A stretch of 64,000 bases of DNA from Serratia sp. PL17. GTDB lineage: Bacteria; Pseudomonadota; Gammaproteobacteria; Enterobacterales; Enterobacteriaceae. Positions 20,503 to 30,448 of this stretch are shown piece after piece. A program made the translations under genes and the position numbers. The stretch spans positions 1 to 64,000 of the forward strand of contig NZ_JAFIBY010000005.1 in the NCBI RefSeq assembly GCF_017832355.1, given 5' to 3'. Below the pieces are notes generated by a model. The model made no database searches. It had not been told where the DNA came from and saw nothing but the letters and a program-made list of their open reading frames with translations. The first letter of the stretch is position 1, and each line of letters starts with the position of its first letter.

Positions 20503-21495
20503 ATGGCTTATCTCAACGTCACCCGACTTAACAAACACTACGGCCAAACCCAGGTGTTTCAAGATATCGACTTCACCGCTGAGGAAGGGGAATTTGTCAC
20601 CCTGCTCGGGCCGAGCGGCTGCGGCAAATCCACGCTACTGCGCTGCCTGGCGGGGCTGACGTCAGTCGATAGCGGACAGATAGTGCTGCAAGGTCAGGAT
20701 CTGGTGCCGGTGCCGCCGCAAAAACGCGGTATTGGCATGGTGTTCCAAAGCTACGCGTTGTTTCCGAACATGACTGTTGAAGGCAATGTGGCGTTTGGCC
20801 TGAAGATGCAAAAATTGGGCGGTGCGCAGATCCAACAGCGGGTGCAGGAAGTCCTGGCGTTGGTGGAGTTGACCGAGCTGGCCAAGCGTTATCCACATCA
20901 GCTTTCCGGTGGCCAGTGCCAAAGGGTGGCACTGGCGCGCTCGCTGGTGACGCGCCCGCGGTTGTTGTTGCTCGATGAGCCACTCTCGGCGCTGGATGCC
21001 AGGATCCGTAAACATCTGCGTGAACAGATCCGCCGGATCCAGCGCGAACTGAACCTGACGGCGATCTTCGTCACCCACGATCAGGAGGAGGCGTTAACGC
21101 TGTCGGATCGCATTGTGCTGATGAACAAAGGGCAAATTGTGCAAAGCGGCGATGCGGAAACCCTGTATACCCAGCCGGCCGATGTCTTTGCCGCCGGATT
21201 CATCGGCAATTACAATGTGTTAAGTGCTGAACAGGCGTCTGTTTTGACCGGCAGCGCATATCACGGTAAGGTGGCTGTTCGCCCAGAGTCCATTGGCATA
21301 CTCCCAGCAGGGCAGGGAATTGCTGCGGTTATCCTGAACCACAGCCTGCTGGGCAATGTAGTACGTTATCGCGTGCAGGTGCGTGGTGTTGAGCTGCTGG
21401 TGGACGTGCTTAACCGTTCAGTCGCTGATTTGCATGCTGACGGCAGCGAAATTGGGCTACACTTAGAAACTGTTACATTACGGGAAGTTGCATGA
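20503..21495 (+). CDS. ABC transporter ATP-binding protein
   Basis: The 330-residue ATPase has Walker [10 protein letters not shown] at about residues 35-43, Q-loop VFQSYALFPNM, signature LSGGQCQR, Walker B LLLLDEPLSALDA and H-loop VTHDQEEA. It also has a C-terminal TOBE-like regulatory part from about residue 240. It starts four bases after the second permease stop, so the operon is tightly packed. This architecture is shared by PotA, FbpC and PhnT, so the family does not by itself give the substrate. Confidence 0.88.
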   Translation: MAYLNVTRLNKHYGQTQVFQDIDFTAEEGEFVTLLGPSGCGKSTLLRCLAGLTSVDSGQIVLQGQDLVPVPPQKRGIGMVFQSYALFPNMTVEGNVAFGLKMQKLGGAQIQQRVQEVLALVELTELAKRYPHQLSGGQCQRVALARSLVTRPRLLLLDEPLSALDARIRKHLREQIRRIQRELNLTAIFVTHDQEEALTLSDRIVLMNKGQIVQSGDAETLYTQPADVFAAGFIGNYNVLSAEQASVLTGSAYHGKVAVRPESIGILPAGQGIAAVILNHSLLGNVVRYRVQVRGVELLVDVLNRSVADLHADGSEIGLHLETVTLREVA

Positions 21496-21620
21496 CATCG
21501 CTGCGGCATTCAATGATAACTCCAGGGTAATTCCTGCCGTTGCGTTAACCCTCCAATAGCGGTCTGCAGCCTGTTGCCGCTGTCCTGCCCTATGCACGCC
21601 TGGCAGGCAGGATAGCTTGC

Positions 21621-21748
21621 TATACCCGTCGCCTTTCACGCAGCAGATGTGTTGGCCGCAGGGTTTCCCCCCCAGCCACTTACTTGAGTAAGCTCCTGGG
21701 GATTCACCCGTTTGCCGCCGTCCTGCAGCCCGAAATTCACAGGGTATG
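21621..21748. repeat. ERIC element, full length
   Basis: About 128 bp from TATACCCGTCGCCTTTC to TTCACAGGGTATG. The core GAGTAAGCTCCTGGGGATTCAC matches the widely used ERIC1R primer site almost exactly. It fills most of the 294 bases between the ATPase gene and yjbB, and no other element is seen there. Confidence 0.92.
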
Positions 21749-21789
21749 GATTTGATCTTTCCTGCCGGCGTTAATGGAGCGTATTTTCC

Positions 21790-23439
21790 GTGTTGACCCT
21801 TCTTCACCTGCTTTCCTCTGTGGCGCTGTTGGTGTGGGGCACTCACATCGTGCGCACCGGGATCATGCGGGTTTATGGCGCTAATTTGCGCCGGGTGTTG
21901 AGCGACAGCGTGGAGAGAAAACCGCTGGCGTTCGTCTCCGGCATTGGCGTAACCGCGTTGGTACAAAGTAGCAATGCCACCGCGCTGCTGGTCACGTCGT
22001 TTGTCGCACAGGGACTGGTGGGGCTCACGCCGGCATTGGTTATCATGCTCGGCGCCGACGTCGGTACTGCGCTGATGGCGCGAATACTGACTTTCGATCT
22101 TTCCTGGTTGTCACCGCTGCTGATCCTGGTCGGCGTGTTCCTGTTTCTTAGCCGCAAGCAAACCCGAGTAGGTCAAATGGGCCGGGTGTGCATTGGTCTC
22201 GGGCTGATTGTCCTGGCGCTGGAGCTGATCGTCGCCGCTGCCACCCCTATCACCCAGGCAGCGGGCGTGAAGGTGCTGTTTTCATCACTGACCGGTGATG
22301 TGATGCTGGATGCCCTGACCGGTGCCTTATTCGCCATTGTCAGCTATTCCAGCCTGGCTGCGGTATTGCTGACAGCGACGCTGACGGCGTCAGGCGTGAT
22401 CTCGCTGAAGGTCGCTCTGTGCCTGGTGATCGGTGCCAATCTTGGTAGCGGCCTACTGGCGGTGATCAATACCAGTGGCCAGAATGCTGCCGGGCGTCGG
22501 GTCGCGCTTGGCAGCCTGCTGTTCAAGCTGATCGGTTGCGTGCTGGTCCTGCCCTTTGTCTCTTATCTGGCCGATATCATGACCCGCCTGCCCGGAGAGA
22601 ACGAAGAGTTGGTGATCTATTTTCACGTCTTTTATAACCTGATCCGTTGCCTGGTGTTAATTCCGTTGGCTGGGCCGATGGCGCGTCTGTGCGAAACGTT
22701 AATCGCGGACGTGGCTGCTGACGATCCGCGATTGCGGCCGCGACACCTTGATGCCAGTGCGCTGGACACGCCGACGTTGGCGTTGGCCAATGCGGCGCGA
22801 GAAACGTTGCGCATGGGTGACGTGGTGGAACACATGATGATTTTGCAGCGTGAAGTGCTGCACGGTAAGCAAGGACAGGATAAGGAGGTGCGGCGGCTCG
22901 ACGACGATGTCGATGTGCTGTATACCGCCATCAAGCTGTATTTGGCGCAGATCCAGAAGGAGGATTTGGGCGAAGAAGATTCCCGCCGCTGGGCTGAAAT
23001 CATCGAAATGGCGCTTAATCTGGAGCAAGCGGGCGACATTATCGAACGCATGGCCGGTGATGTGGGGGCGAAATCGCACGCGGCGCGGCGTGCGTTCTCA
23101 ACGGAAGGCTTGGCGGAATTGGACGCATTGCATGAGCGGCTGATTGCCAATCTACGGCTCGGCCTGTCGGTGTTCCTGTCGGGTGACGTTACCAGCGCCA
23201 AGCGGTTGCGCCGTTCCAAGCATCGTTTCCGCATTTTGGACCGCCGCTATGCGCATGCACACGTTGACCGTCTGCACCAACAAAACGTACAGAGCATCGA
23301 AACCAGTTCGCTGCATCTTGGGCTGCTGGGAGATATGAAACGCCTGAACTCGCTGTTCTGTGCGGTGGCCTATAACGTGCTGGATCAGGATGAAAAGGAT
23401 GATGAGCGTGAGTGGGAGGATACGCCGAGCACGCTGTAA
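21790..23439 (+). CDS. yjbB: Na+/phosphate cotransporter family protein YjbB
   Basis: The inner-membrane protein of 549 residues has two parts. Residues 1-300 form a Na+/Pi-cotransporter II domain with the repeated motifs GIGVTALVQSSNATALLV and SYSSLAAVLLTATL. Residues from about 340 form a PhoU-like helical domain. It closely matches E. coli YjbB, which is linked to phosphate export. The start is GTG (MLTLLHLLSSVALLVWG), preceded by GGAG at about 10 bases. It follows metH in E. coli order, although here the transport operon and an ERIC separate them. Confidence 0.94.
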   Translation: MLTLLHLLSSVALLVWGTHIVRTGIMRVYGANLRRVLSDSVERKPLAFVSGIGVTALVQSSNATALLVTSFVAQGLVGLTPALVIMLGADVGTALMARILTFDLSWLSPLLILVGVFLFLSRKQTRVGQMGRVCIGLGLIVLALELIVAAATPITQAAGVKVLFSSLTGDVMLDALTGALFAIVSYSSLAAVLLTATLTASGVISLKVALCLVIGANLGSGLLAVINTSGQNAAGRRVALGSLLFKLIGCVLVLPFVSYLADIMTRLPGENEELVIYFHVFYNLIRCLVLIPLAGPMARLCETLIADVAADDPRLRPRHLDASALDTPTLALANAARETLRMGDVVEHMMILQREVLHGKQGQDKEVRRLDDDVDVLYTAIKLYLAQIQKEDLGEEDSRRWAEIIEMALNLEQAGDIIERMAGDVGAKSHAARRAFSTEGLAELDALHERLIANLRLGLSVFLSGDVTSAKRLRRSKHRFRILDRRYAHAHVDRLHQQNVQSIETSSLHLGLLGDMKRLNSLFCAVAYNVLDQDEKDDEREWEDTPSTL

Positions 23440-23467
23440 AAAATGCCCCCGGTTTAGCCGGGGGCAT
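23437..23467 (-). terminator. Terminator of the shlBA operon
   Basis: A 10-bp stem (ATGCCCCCGG / CCGGGGGCAT) is followed, on the minus strand, by a run of T residues (A residues 23437-23442 on the plus strand). It lies 23 bases after the shlA stop and overlaps the end of yjbB. It may act weakly on the plus strand too. Confidence 0.85.
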
Positions 23468-23489
23468 GACGGCAGCTATTTACCGCAAC

Positions 23490-26400
23490 TTACTTACCTG
23501 AAAAGACGCCAGCCTTAGCGTCGGCAGCTTGGCTATTGCCGTAGCCGCCGACCGGCGTTTCCAGGTTCACCACGCTTTTACCCGCGATCCCCAGCAGCCC
23601 GCCAGCAGACGCCGCGGCATCAAGGTGCCCACCACCCTGATAGCGATTGCCTTTCACATCCTGCTGTTCCAGCTTACCGTTACCCAGTGTTACCTCGCCT
23701 TGTTGGCTGCGGATTTCACCACCGGTCAAATGGGTCGTACCCTGTACGTTCAGCGCTACGTCATTTTTCCCGGTGATGGCGGATTTCACGCCAACGGCAT
23801 CGTTGTTGACGACATCGGCGTTCACCTTGAATTGGCCTTGCAGCCCGGCGGGACCGGTCAGGCTCTCCTTGGATTTGTTGCCGAGGAAGCGAGCGCCGCG
23901 ATCCCATAGCGGTGCCTTCTCTTTTTCACCCACCAGGTTTTCCGGCAGCGTAACCTTACCGCCGTCGGCCTTGCTGAAGCTGACGGCACCGGTAGTGTCC
24001 TGCTTCGGATCGAGACGATGAGCCACGCTGTTGTACTTGTCGGTGGTAGCGTCAGCGACCTTGTTGATGCCGCCCTCCAGCTTCTCCTTCACCTTACCGG
24101 CATAATGTGGCGTGCCCACTTTTGACAGTTTGGATGTGATGCTGCTGGCCGGATCGTTGGTGTGGTTCAGACCGACATCGACATTGACCTTCACGCTGCT
24201 TTCACTGTCTTTGCGGCTCTCGACGTGCAGATCGCCGCCAATGTTGCCCTGTACACTTTCAGCATTGATCTGAGCGCCGGCTAAGGTGGTATCTTTACCA
24301 CTATTGAGCGTGACTTCTCCGGCATTGATTAGGCTGTTGCCCTGGGTGGTTTTTTGTAGCTTATCCACGCCGACTTTCACTCCGGCTCCCAGAGTATGGG
24401 TGTCGCTGCCGCTGGTGGTATCAATCTTGCCGTTTGTGTCTTTGTTGAACGATTGACCGCCTTTGGCGTTAGCCTTCAGCCCCAGATTCCAGTTATTTTT
24501 CTGTTCCTGGTTTTGTGCCGATTCCAGCACCACGCCGCCGTTTTTGGCGTTCAGCTCAACGTGGCTACCTTTGACCTCGGTACCTTGCAGATGCACTGCA
24601 CGCTCGTCATTGCCGTTGGCGGTAATGTTCACTGCGCCGCCGCTGGCGATTTTGCCACCTTGCTGAGTCGTAGAGGACTCATCCACTTTGGCAATGTCAA
24701 ATGCGCCGCCGAGGGAAATACCGCCCGCGCTCTTTTTGTCGCTATCGGTGCTGTTGCCGCCAATATCGATATTGCCGGAGAGGGTGTCGTCCTTACGCGT
24801 CTGCTGCGATTCGGCCGCCTGCAGGGCGACCTGCTTGCCTGCCTTCAACGAGATATCCCCCTGGCTGGCGACATCGCTGCCCTGCAGCGTCAGACTGCGG
24901 CCGGCATCCAGTTCTACCCCCTGTTTGCCGGTGATGTTGCTGACTTGCGCGCTGCTGCTGTCGCTTTCCCCTTTGCTGTGACTACCGCCAAGCCCAACGC
25001 CGACGTTTTTGGTTTCCGGCGTGGAGCCGCCTTTGGCAGATACTTTGACATTAAAGCCGCTGTGGCTTTCATGGCTGCGATCGGTGGCTTGCTCAAAACG
25101 GATGTCGCCACCCTCCGATTTTACCTTGGCTTTTCCCTTACCGGCATCCAGCGAGGTGCCCTGATACACCGCGTCCTGCTTGACCTTAACGTCGATGCCG
25201 TTAGCCGCGGTGATGCTGCCGGTGACTGCTTGGCTGCCGTTACTTTCGCTGTGCTTGTTACCCCCTTCACCTTTGGCATCGACGGTCAGATCGCTGCCGG
25301 TGGTGGTATAAACGCGTACGCCTGCGCTACCGCGGGTTTCGCTGCTGCTTTCCTGCTGGCTGTTTTGCGCCGCTTCGCTGTGGTGGCTGTCTGCCGCAAG
25401 CGTCACGCCGCCTTGGGTCGCCTGGTATTTCGTTCCGTTGTCCTGCAGCTTACCGGTGGTTTTGACATCAATTTCCCCGGCGGTGATGCTGCTGACCACG
25501 GCCTGCGAGCTGCTGCTACGCTTCTCGCTGCTGCCGCCATTGGCACCAATATCCAGTCCGACATTCGGCGCGCCGATGGTGCCAATATCGTTAATCACGC
25601 CGTTAGCGTCCAATTTGGCGACTTTCCCGACGGCACGTTCAACCGGACGGGTGACAGCGCTGTAATCCACGTTGGCGCCGATGTCTACGCCGACGTCGGT
25701 TTTGCGGGTGTTGCTGCTTTCGCTGTTGACGGCGGCCAGATGGTCAACACTGTTGGCATTTTCATGATACTTACCGCCAACCTGGTGTTGAGCGCCTTGC
25801 TGGGTCAGTTTGTCTTTGGCATTAATCGTCAGATTGCCCGCAATGTCGCTGCCAGAAACCACGGCTTTGCTGCTTTGGGCGTGCGTTTTGCTGTTCTCGT
25901 AACCGCCTTCAATACCAGAACCGACTTTGTCGATGCCGCCGGTGTAGTAAAACCCGCCGCCGATTTTGGTGTGCTCGGTATCGCTGGTGGTTTTGTTTTC
26001 GGCTGCGAGGAAGGCGACATTGTTGCCGCTGATGCTGGCATCGTCTTGAGTGGTCACCAGTTTAGATCCGCTGAAGATGACGTCTTTGTCCGCTTTCAGC
26101 GCTACGCTGCCGCCGCTCAACGTCGAGCTCTGTTGCTCGCTGCGGGTCGTTTTTTCACTGTCGCTGGTATGTTCGATGCGGAAACCGGCGCGGTATTGCT
26201 TATCGCTTTTCTCGTTGGCATAGCCGTTGATGGCGAGCGCGGTTTTTTGTTCATCGATGCGTTGCTGCTGCTCCCCGCTACTGACGTTGATATTGCCGCC
26301 AGCGTTGATATCCAGCTTACCGGTGCTGGTCACCTTGCTGCCTACCACATCGGTGTCCCGTTTGCTGACCAATTGCAGGTTGGTATCGGAAACCAGTTCA

Positions 26401-28316
26401 CTGGCGGTGGATTTTTGGTGGCTATTATTGGACTTCTGCGAGCTGCTGGTAATGTTGAAGGCCGTGCCGGTGCGGGCATCAACCTTGTCAACGGTGGTGC
26501 TGAGGGCGTTATCGATCCGCAGGCCGCCAGCGGTGGCTTCGACAAAGCCGCCTTGTTTGCCTCGCACTTTACTGCCGGTAATGGTTACGCCCTGGTGACC
26601 GTTCAGTCGCAGAGTACCGTCGGCGGTCAGTTCGGAGGCGTTGTTGACTTCGTGGCGGTTGCTGTTGTCTTGATCACTGCCGCCACCGATACCACCCCAT
26701 GAGGTTTTATTGTCGCGAACGGCCTTCGCGTTGGCGGTTTTTTGTACATCTATGGTGATGCGTTCGTTGGCGTTCGCCGTCAGGTTGCGCCCCGCGTGTA
26801 CTTTGGCACCCTGCGTCCCCAACGCGTTGCCGGCCGTCAGCGTCAGGTCGCCACCGGCCTGCAAGTCGCTGGCCTTCAGGTTTTCGGTTTCGTTGCTGTT
26901 GCTCCAACTGCCGGTGCGCAGGCTGGAGGTATGGTTACGTTGATACCCCCGTTCGCTGGTTTTATCCCGTTCGATCAACCCGCTGAGCTGTACATCGCGC
27001 TTGGCTTCGATGTTTAGCGCGTCACCCGCCGTAACACTGGCGCCAAGCAGCTTCACATCCTGTGTGGTGGCGCTCAGCGTGGCATTTTTGCTGGCGTTGA
27101 TGCTGCTGCCCGCTTGTTGATGCTGCTCATTTTCACGGGTGACATCGTACTGCCAGGAGTAGAACCATTGATCGTTGGTGTGGCCCTGAGTCTGCTTTAA
27201 TTGCTGACCGTCAAGCGTCAGGCTGGCACCTTGCAGCTTGATCTCTTCGCCGCGAATGTCGGTCGCGGTCAGGTGGTTGTTGTTATTGGCCACCAGGCTG
27301 ATGTTTTTACCTTTGAGTTCAGTACGGGTCAGTTGTTGGCCCGTGCTGCGGTCATTGATGTAGATGCCGCCCCGGTAGTTTTGGTAGTTCTCTCCGCTGT
27401 TGCGGTTACTGCTCACGTCACGAATCTGGCTTTCTGCGCGGATGTTGTCGGCTTTAACCCGGATCTCGTCGTCACCTTGCAGCTTGCCAGCCAGCTTCAC
27501 GCCGCTGCCGGCTGCCGTGTTGATGATGTTGATACGTCCGGCTTGCATACTGCCAAGATAGTAGCTGTCCAGCGCGCTGACCGGTTGTGTGCTGCTGAGC
27601 ACCTGCGCATCGCGCGATACGCGGTTATGTCCGCTAATGGCGTTGATATCGGACACCCTTTTTCCGCTTTTTTTATCGAATGCCGGGGTGACGATGACCT
27701 CGCCGCGACTGTCGATGCGTGGGGCGATCAAATCCAGTACGCCGCCGGCGTTCAGTTTGCCGTCCAGACTCAGGGTATTGCGATTACCCAGCGTGCTGTA
27801 ACCCTGCAGCATGCCGTTTTCCACCAGCGGATTACCCACCACCAGTGAGGAACGGCTGGTATTGATGAAGCCGCAACCACTGCAGCTGATCCCATTCGGG
27901 TTGGCCAACACATAGTCGGCTGCCATGCCAAAGATTTCTTGCTGACCGTGTAACAGCGACGGGTTGCGGCTGATCACTTCATTAAGGATCACGCTAGCCG
28001 CTTGGTTATTCAGGTTGGGGTTGGCACCCAATTGGCCCGCCAGTTGAGACAATCCGGCGTCGAGCGAGTTATTCAGCACTGCGCCGGGTTGGTTGACGTT
28101 GAAATCCTGATATTGGTTGTGCGACAGCCCGTGATCGTTGGGCGTCACAATATTGACCACCTGCGCGCCGTTACCCGCGGTGGAAACACCCGGACCGTTA
28201 GCGCCGTTGGCCGCAACGATCTCACCGGCATATGCGGTACCGAGTGAGGCGAAAATGATCGCCAGTGAGGCGGCCAACTTACCCGCCGCTGAAAGCCTGA
28301 AATTATTATTTTTCAT
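23490..28316 (-). CDS. shlA: Haemolysin ShlA (two-partner secreted cytolysin)
   Basis: ShlA is the secreted pore-forming haemolysin of Serratia, exported and activated by ShlB. The 1608-residue product equals the length I recall for S. marcescens ShlA. It has a signal peptide (MKNNNFRLSAAGKLAASLAI..., cleavage near AYA-GE). A TPS secretion domain follows over about residues 30-270, with NPNL and NPNGI motifs and the ISCSGCGF cysteines. Then comes a long beta-helix of degenerate Gly/Ser/Asp-rich repeats. I chose the ATG at 28316 behind GGAGATACATGG. The upstream frame has no leader. shlB lies just upstream in the same operon. The C-terminal repeats differ from what I recall of S. marcescens, so target range may differ. 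Confidence 0.95.
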   Translation of the reverse strand: MKNNNFRLSAAGKLAASLAIIFASLGTAYAGEIVAANGANGPGVSTAGNGAQVVNIVTPNDHGLSHNQYQDFNVNQPGAVLNNSLDAGLSQLAGQLGANPNLNNQAASVILNEVISRNPSLLHGQQEIFGMAADYVLANPNGISCSGCGFINTSRSSLVVGNPLVENGMLQGYSTLGNRNTLSLDGKLNAGGVLDLIAPRIDSRGEVIVTPAFDKKSGKRVSDINAISGHNRVSRDAQVLSSTQPVSALDSYYLGSMQAGRINIINTAAGSGVKLAGKLQGDDEIRVKADNIRAESQIRDVSSNRNSGENYQNYRGGIYINDRSTGQQLTRTELKGKNISLVANNNNHLTATDIRGEEIKLQGASLTLDGQQLKQTQGHTNDQWFYSWQYDVTRENEQHQQAGSSINASKNATLSATTQDVKLLGASVTAGDALNIEAKRDVQLSGLIERDKTSERGYQRNHTSSLRTGSWSNSNETENLKASDLQAGGDLTLTAGNALGTQGAKVHAGRNLTANANERITIDVQKTANAKAVRDNKTSWGGIGGGSDQDNSNRHEVNNASELTADGTLRLNGHQGVTITGSKVRGKQGGFVEATAGGLRIDNALSTTVDKVDARTGTAFNITSSSQKSNNSHQKSTASELVSDTNLQLVSKRDTDVVGSKVTSTGKLDINAGGNINVSSGEQQQRIDEQKTALAINGYANEKSDKQYRAGFRIEHTSDSEKTTRSEQQSSTLSGGSVALKADKDVIFSGSKLVTTQDDASISGNNVAFLAAENKTTSDTEHTKIGGGFYYTGGIDKVGSGIEGGYENSKTHAQSSKAVVSGSDIAGNLTINAKDKLTQQGAQHQVGGKYHENANSVDHLAAVNSESSNTRKTDVGVDIGANVDYSAVTRPVERAVGKVAKLDANGVINDIGTIGAPNVGLDIGANGGSSEKRSSSSQAVVSSITAGEIDVKTTGKLQDNGTKYQATQGGVTLAADSHHSEAAQNSQQESSSETRGSAGVRVYTTTGSDLTVDAKGEGGNKHSESNGSQAVTGSITAANGIDVKVKQDAVYQGTSLDAGKGKAKVKSEGGDIRFEQATDRSHESHSGFNVKVSAKGGSTPETKNVGVGLGGSHSKGESDSSSAQVSNITGKQGVELDAGRSLTLQGSDVASQGDISLKAGKQVALQAAESQQTRKDDTLSGNIDIGGNSTDSDKKSAGGISLGGAFDIAKVDESSTTQQGGKIASGGAVNITANGNDERAVHLQGTEVKGSHVELNAKNGGVVLESAQNQEQKNNWNLGLKANAKGGQSFNKDTNGKIDTTSGSDTHTLGAGVKVGVDKLQKTTQGNSLINAGEVTLNSGKDTTLAGAQINAESVQGNIGGDLHVESRKDSESSVKVNVDVGLNHTNDPASSITSKLSKVGTPHYAGKVKEKLEGGINKVADATTDKYNSVAHRLDPKQDTTGAVSFSKADGGKVTLPENLVGEKEKAPLWDRGARFLGNKSKESLTGPAGLQGQFKVNADVVNNDAVGVKSAITGKNDVALNVQGTTHLTGGEIRSQQGEVTLGNGKLEQQDVKGNRYQGGGHLDAAASAGGLLGIAGKSVVNLETPVGGYGNSQAADAKAGVFSGK

Positions 28317-28359
28317 CCATGTATCTCCATATATCACTGTGTTACTGCAAAACCACTGA

Positions 28360-30036
28360 TTAAAATGTGTACGAAAAACGCGCCAGCACCTGGATGGGAT
28401 CGTCAGGCATTGCGTGGCTGGACAATAACCAACCACGGCTGGCTTCGACGTCGAGCGTTGCTCGCTGATAACGCAGGGTGGCACCGGCGCTCAATCCGGC
28501 GCTGCTTTGCCAGCCTGAAGGCCGATTGTCACGGGGGAGCACCCGGCCGACGTCGCCGCCGATACGTGGGGTAAGCGTGCTTTGACCCAGGTTGAAGTGA
28601 CGAGACAGGGTATTTTGCAGATACCAGCCGTTATCACCGGACAGCGTGCTGCGGCTGAAGCCACGGACTGCGCTACGATCTGTCAGGCTGAGCCATTCCA
28701 CACCGGGTAAACGATCGCGGCTGTATTGTCCGTATAGCAGGTGACTCAGTTGGTAATGGGAGCCTGCCAACGTGAAACGTTGAGTGAGATTGGCGAACAG
28801 CTTGGCTTTGGTGAATTGGGCATCGGGCTGATTGGCGCCGTTGGGACGATCTGCGCCAAACCAAGGCAATCCTTGCTCTACGCTAAGGTTGGCGCTGATC
28901 AGGCCGCTGGGTAGGATTTGCAGGTGGTTGACCCCGAGTTCAAACAGACTGAGCGTCGGACTACCGAGGTTGATACGGGCGGTGTCAAAATAGTTGGCAA
29001 TACGCTTATGGGTCAGTTGGCCGCTCAGCGCGTTAATCTGGTCGCGATCGCGGTAGAACACATAATCGCTGCGCAGGCCATATTGTTGGGTCTGGCCATG
29101 CAGTTTATAGCTGTTGAACACCAGCTGTTGGCGATTCAGGTATTGTGAATAGCTGGCAAAGCCGCTGAAGGTAAAAGCACCGTAAGGCAGGGAATAGAGC
29201 AGGGTATAGGCGCGATTATAACGTTGCGACGGATCTTTCAGCGTACCGGCAACGTTAACGCTGACGAAGTCGGACAGGCCGAACGGGCTGTCTAGCGTTG
29301 CCGTACTACGGGCTAACCACTGACCGGTATTTTTTTGACCATAATTGTCCAGTGTGGCAGACAACAGCCAGGGCTTGGTATGTTGGTTGTGCAACCGAAT
29401 AATTGATCCACCGGTTTGGCTGCCCGGTAATATATCCAATCGGGTTTTGTTCGATTGCAAACGATTGGCTTGATCCAATCCCTGATCAAGCTGGGTTAAT
29501 TTCAGGGGTTGCCCTTCCAATCCAGGGAATAATAATTGGCTATTGACCCAGCGATCGCTGCCTTCTATTTTCTCGATGAATCCTTCTGTGACCCGTAGCC
29601 CTAATTCTCCCTCAGCATTGGGGCGAATAAATTGTACGCGGGCAGTGATATAGCCTTTATCAAGGTATAAACGGGTTAATTCACGCGTCAGCAGGTTGAT
29701 GTCATTACTGCTGATACAACGCTGTGGTAATGCGGTCAACGCTGCCAAATCTTTCTCTGACAGCAAGGTAATACCCAGCAGGTACACTCCACCGATTGGC
29801 AAACATTGGGCCGATCGCGGCAGCGCGGGGACAGCAGGCTCTGGCTCTGCCAGTAATTGCTGCTGTTTAAGCTGTTGGTAGCGTCGTTGTTCTATCTGTT
29901 GATTCACCTCACGCGTACTGTCTTGCAGGGCACGGCGTGATTCACCCATCGGCGAGAAATGTTCCATTTCCGGCAGGGAAGCGGCAGGGAGTGCGGTACT
30001 GAACAGCAGCGCCAAAGCAGCGGTTTTTTTTATCAT
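28360..30036 (-). CDS. shlB: ShlB, outer-membrane transporter/activator of ShlA
   Basis: This Omp85/TpsB-type pore moves ShlA across the outer membrane and is required for its haemolytic activity. The 558-residue protein has a signal peptide (cleavage near PAAS), a Glu/Gln-rich linker helix, two POTRA-like domains at about residues 75-215 (LLTRELTRLYLDKGYITARV), and a C-terminal 16-strand barrel with the conserved SAVRGF-type loop (DRSAVRGFSRSTLSGDNGWYL) and terminal Phe (RFSYTF). It is first in shlBA, 43 bases before shlA. The Shine-Dalgarno sequence is weak. Confidence 0.95.
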   Translation of the reverse strand: MIKKTAALALLFSTALPAASLPEMEHFSPMGESRRALQDSTREVNQQIEQRRYQQLKQQQLLAEPEPAVPALPRSAQCLPIGGVYLLGITLLSEKDLAALTALPQRCISSNDINLLTRELTRLYLDKGYITARVQFIRPNAEGELGLRVTEGFIEKIEGSDRWVNSQLLFPGLEGQPLKLTQLDQGLDQANRLQSNKTRLDILPGSQTGGSIIRLHNQHTKPWLLSATLDNYGQKNTGQWLARSTATLDSPFGLSDFVSVNVAGTLKDPSQRYNRAYTLLYSLPYGAFTFSGFASYSQYLNRQQLVFNSYKLHGQTQQYGLRSDYVFYRDRDQINALSGQLTHKRIANYFDTARINLGSPTLSLFELGVNHLQILPSGLISANLSVEQGLPWFGADRPNGANQPDAQFTKAKLFANLTQRFTLAGSHYQLSHLLYGQYSRDRLPGVEWLSLTDRSAVRGFSRSTLSGDNGWYLQNTLSRHFNLGQSTLTPRIGGDVGRVLPRDNRPSGWQSSAGLSAGATLRYQRATLDVEASRGWLLSSHAMPDDPIQVLARFSYTF

Positions 30037-30448
30037 TGTAATCCATTATGAGAAGCCGCAGAGCGGCCTGCTCAATCCATGAGGTCAATAAACGGACGGC
30101 CAGCGGCCAGCCCGAGACAGCGAGTGACGATCACATTGCGGGGTTCTTTTTGCTTGTGGCAAATAAGAATGTGGGTTTTTATATTTCTAAATAATAATTA
30201 GTCTGCTTGTTTTTTATTTTTATAAATCTGTGTTTATTACCCATAAGGAGGTAATTAAAAAAGTAAATTAATCGTTATTTACCGTTCCCGTCGTTATAAA
30301 CGGTTATCGGCACCATTAAGAAGAATCTGAATTTTTATTTATCGGTGCGATAATAGAGGATGGGGATAATTCTGACAATCCGACCAGTGGAAATACGAAA
30401 TTTCGTAGGAAGATGGACGCAGTCATTGAACTGCGTCCCGACGTGAAA
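30037..30448 (-). promoter_or_regulatory. AT-rich upstream region of shlBA
   Basis: This gap of 412 bases between shlB and the PanS-type gene holds no credible gene. From about 30165 to 30350 it is clearly richer in A and T than its surroundings, with many T tracts, which suits H-NS control of a virulence operon. In S. marcescens shlBA is iron-regulated, but I could not find a convincing Fur box here. The exact promoter was not located. Confidence 0.5.

Noticed and set aside
24396-26702. A 768-codon open frame on the plus strand, antisense to shlA
   Set aside because: It lies entirely within shlA, its protein is a low-complexity Ala/Val/Gly-rich sequence with no family pattern, and such frames arise from GC-rich third positions in repetitive genes. 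No ribosome site was seen.
30037-30300. Possible Fur box upstream of shlB
   Set aside because: AT-rich stretches such as AATAATAATTAG resemble parts of a Fur site but do not give a convincing 19-bp match; the region is AT-rich throughout.
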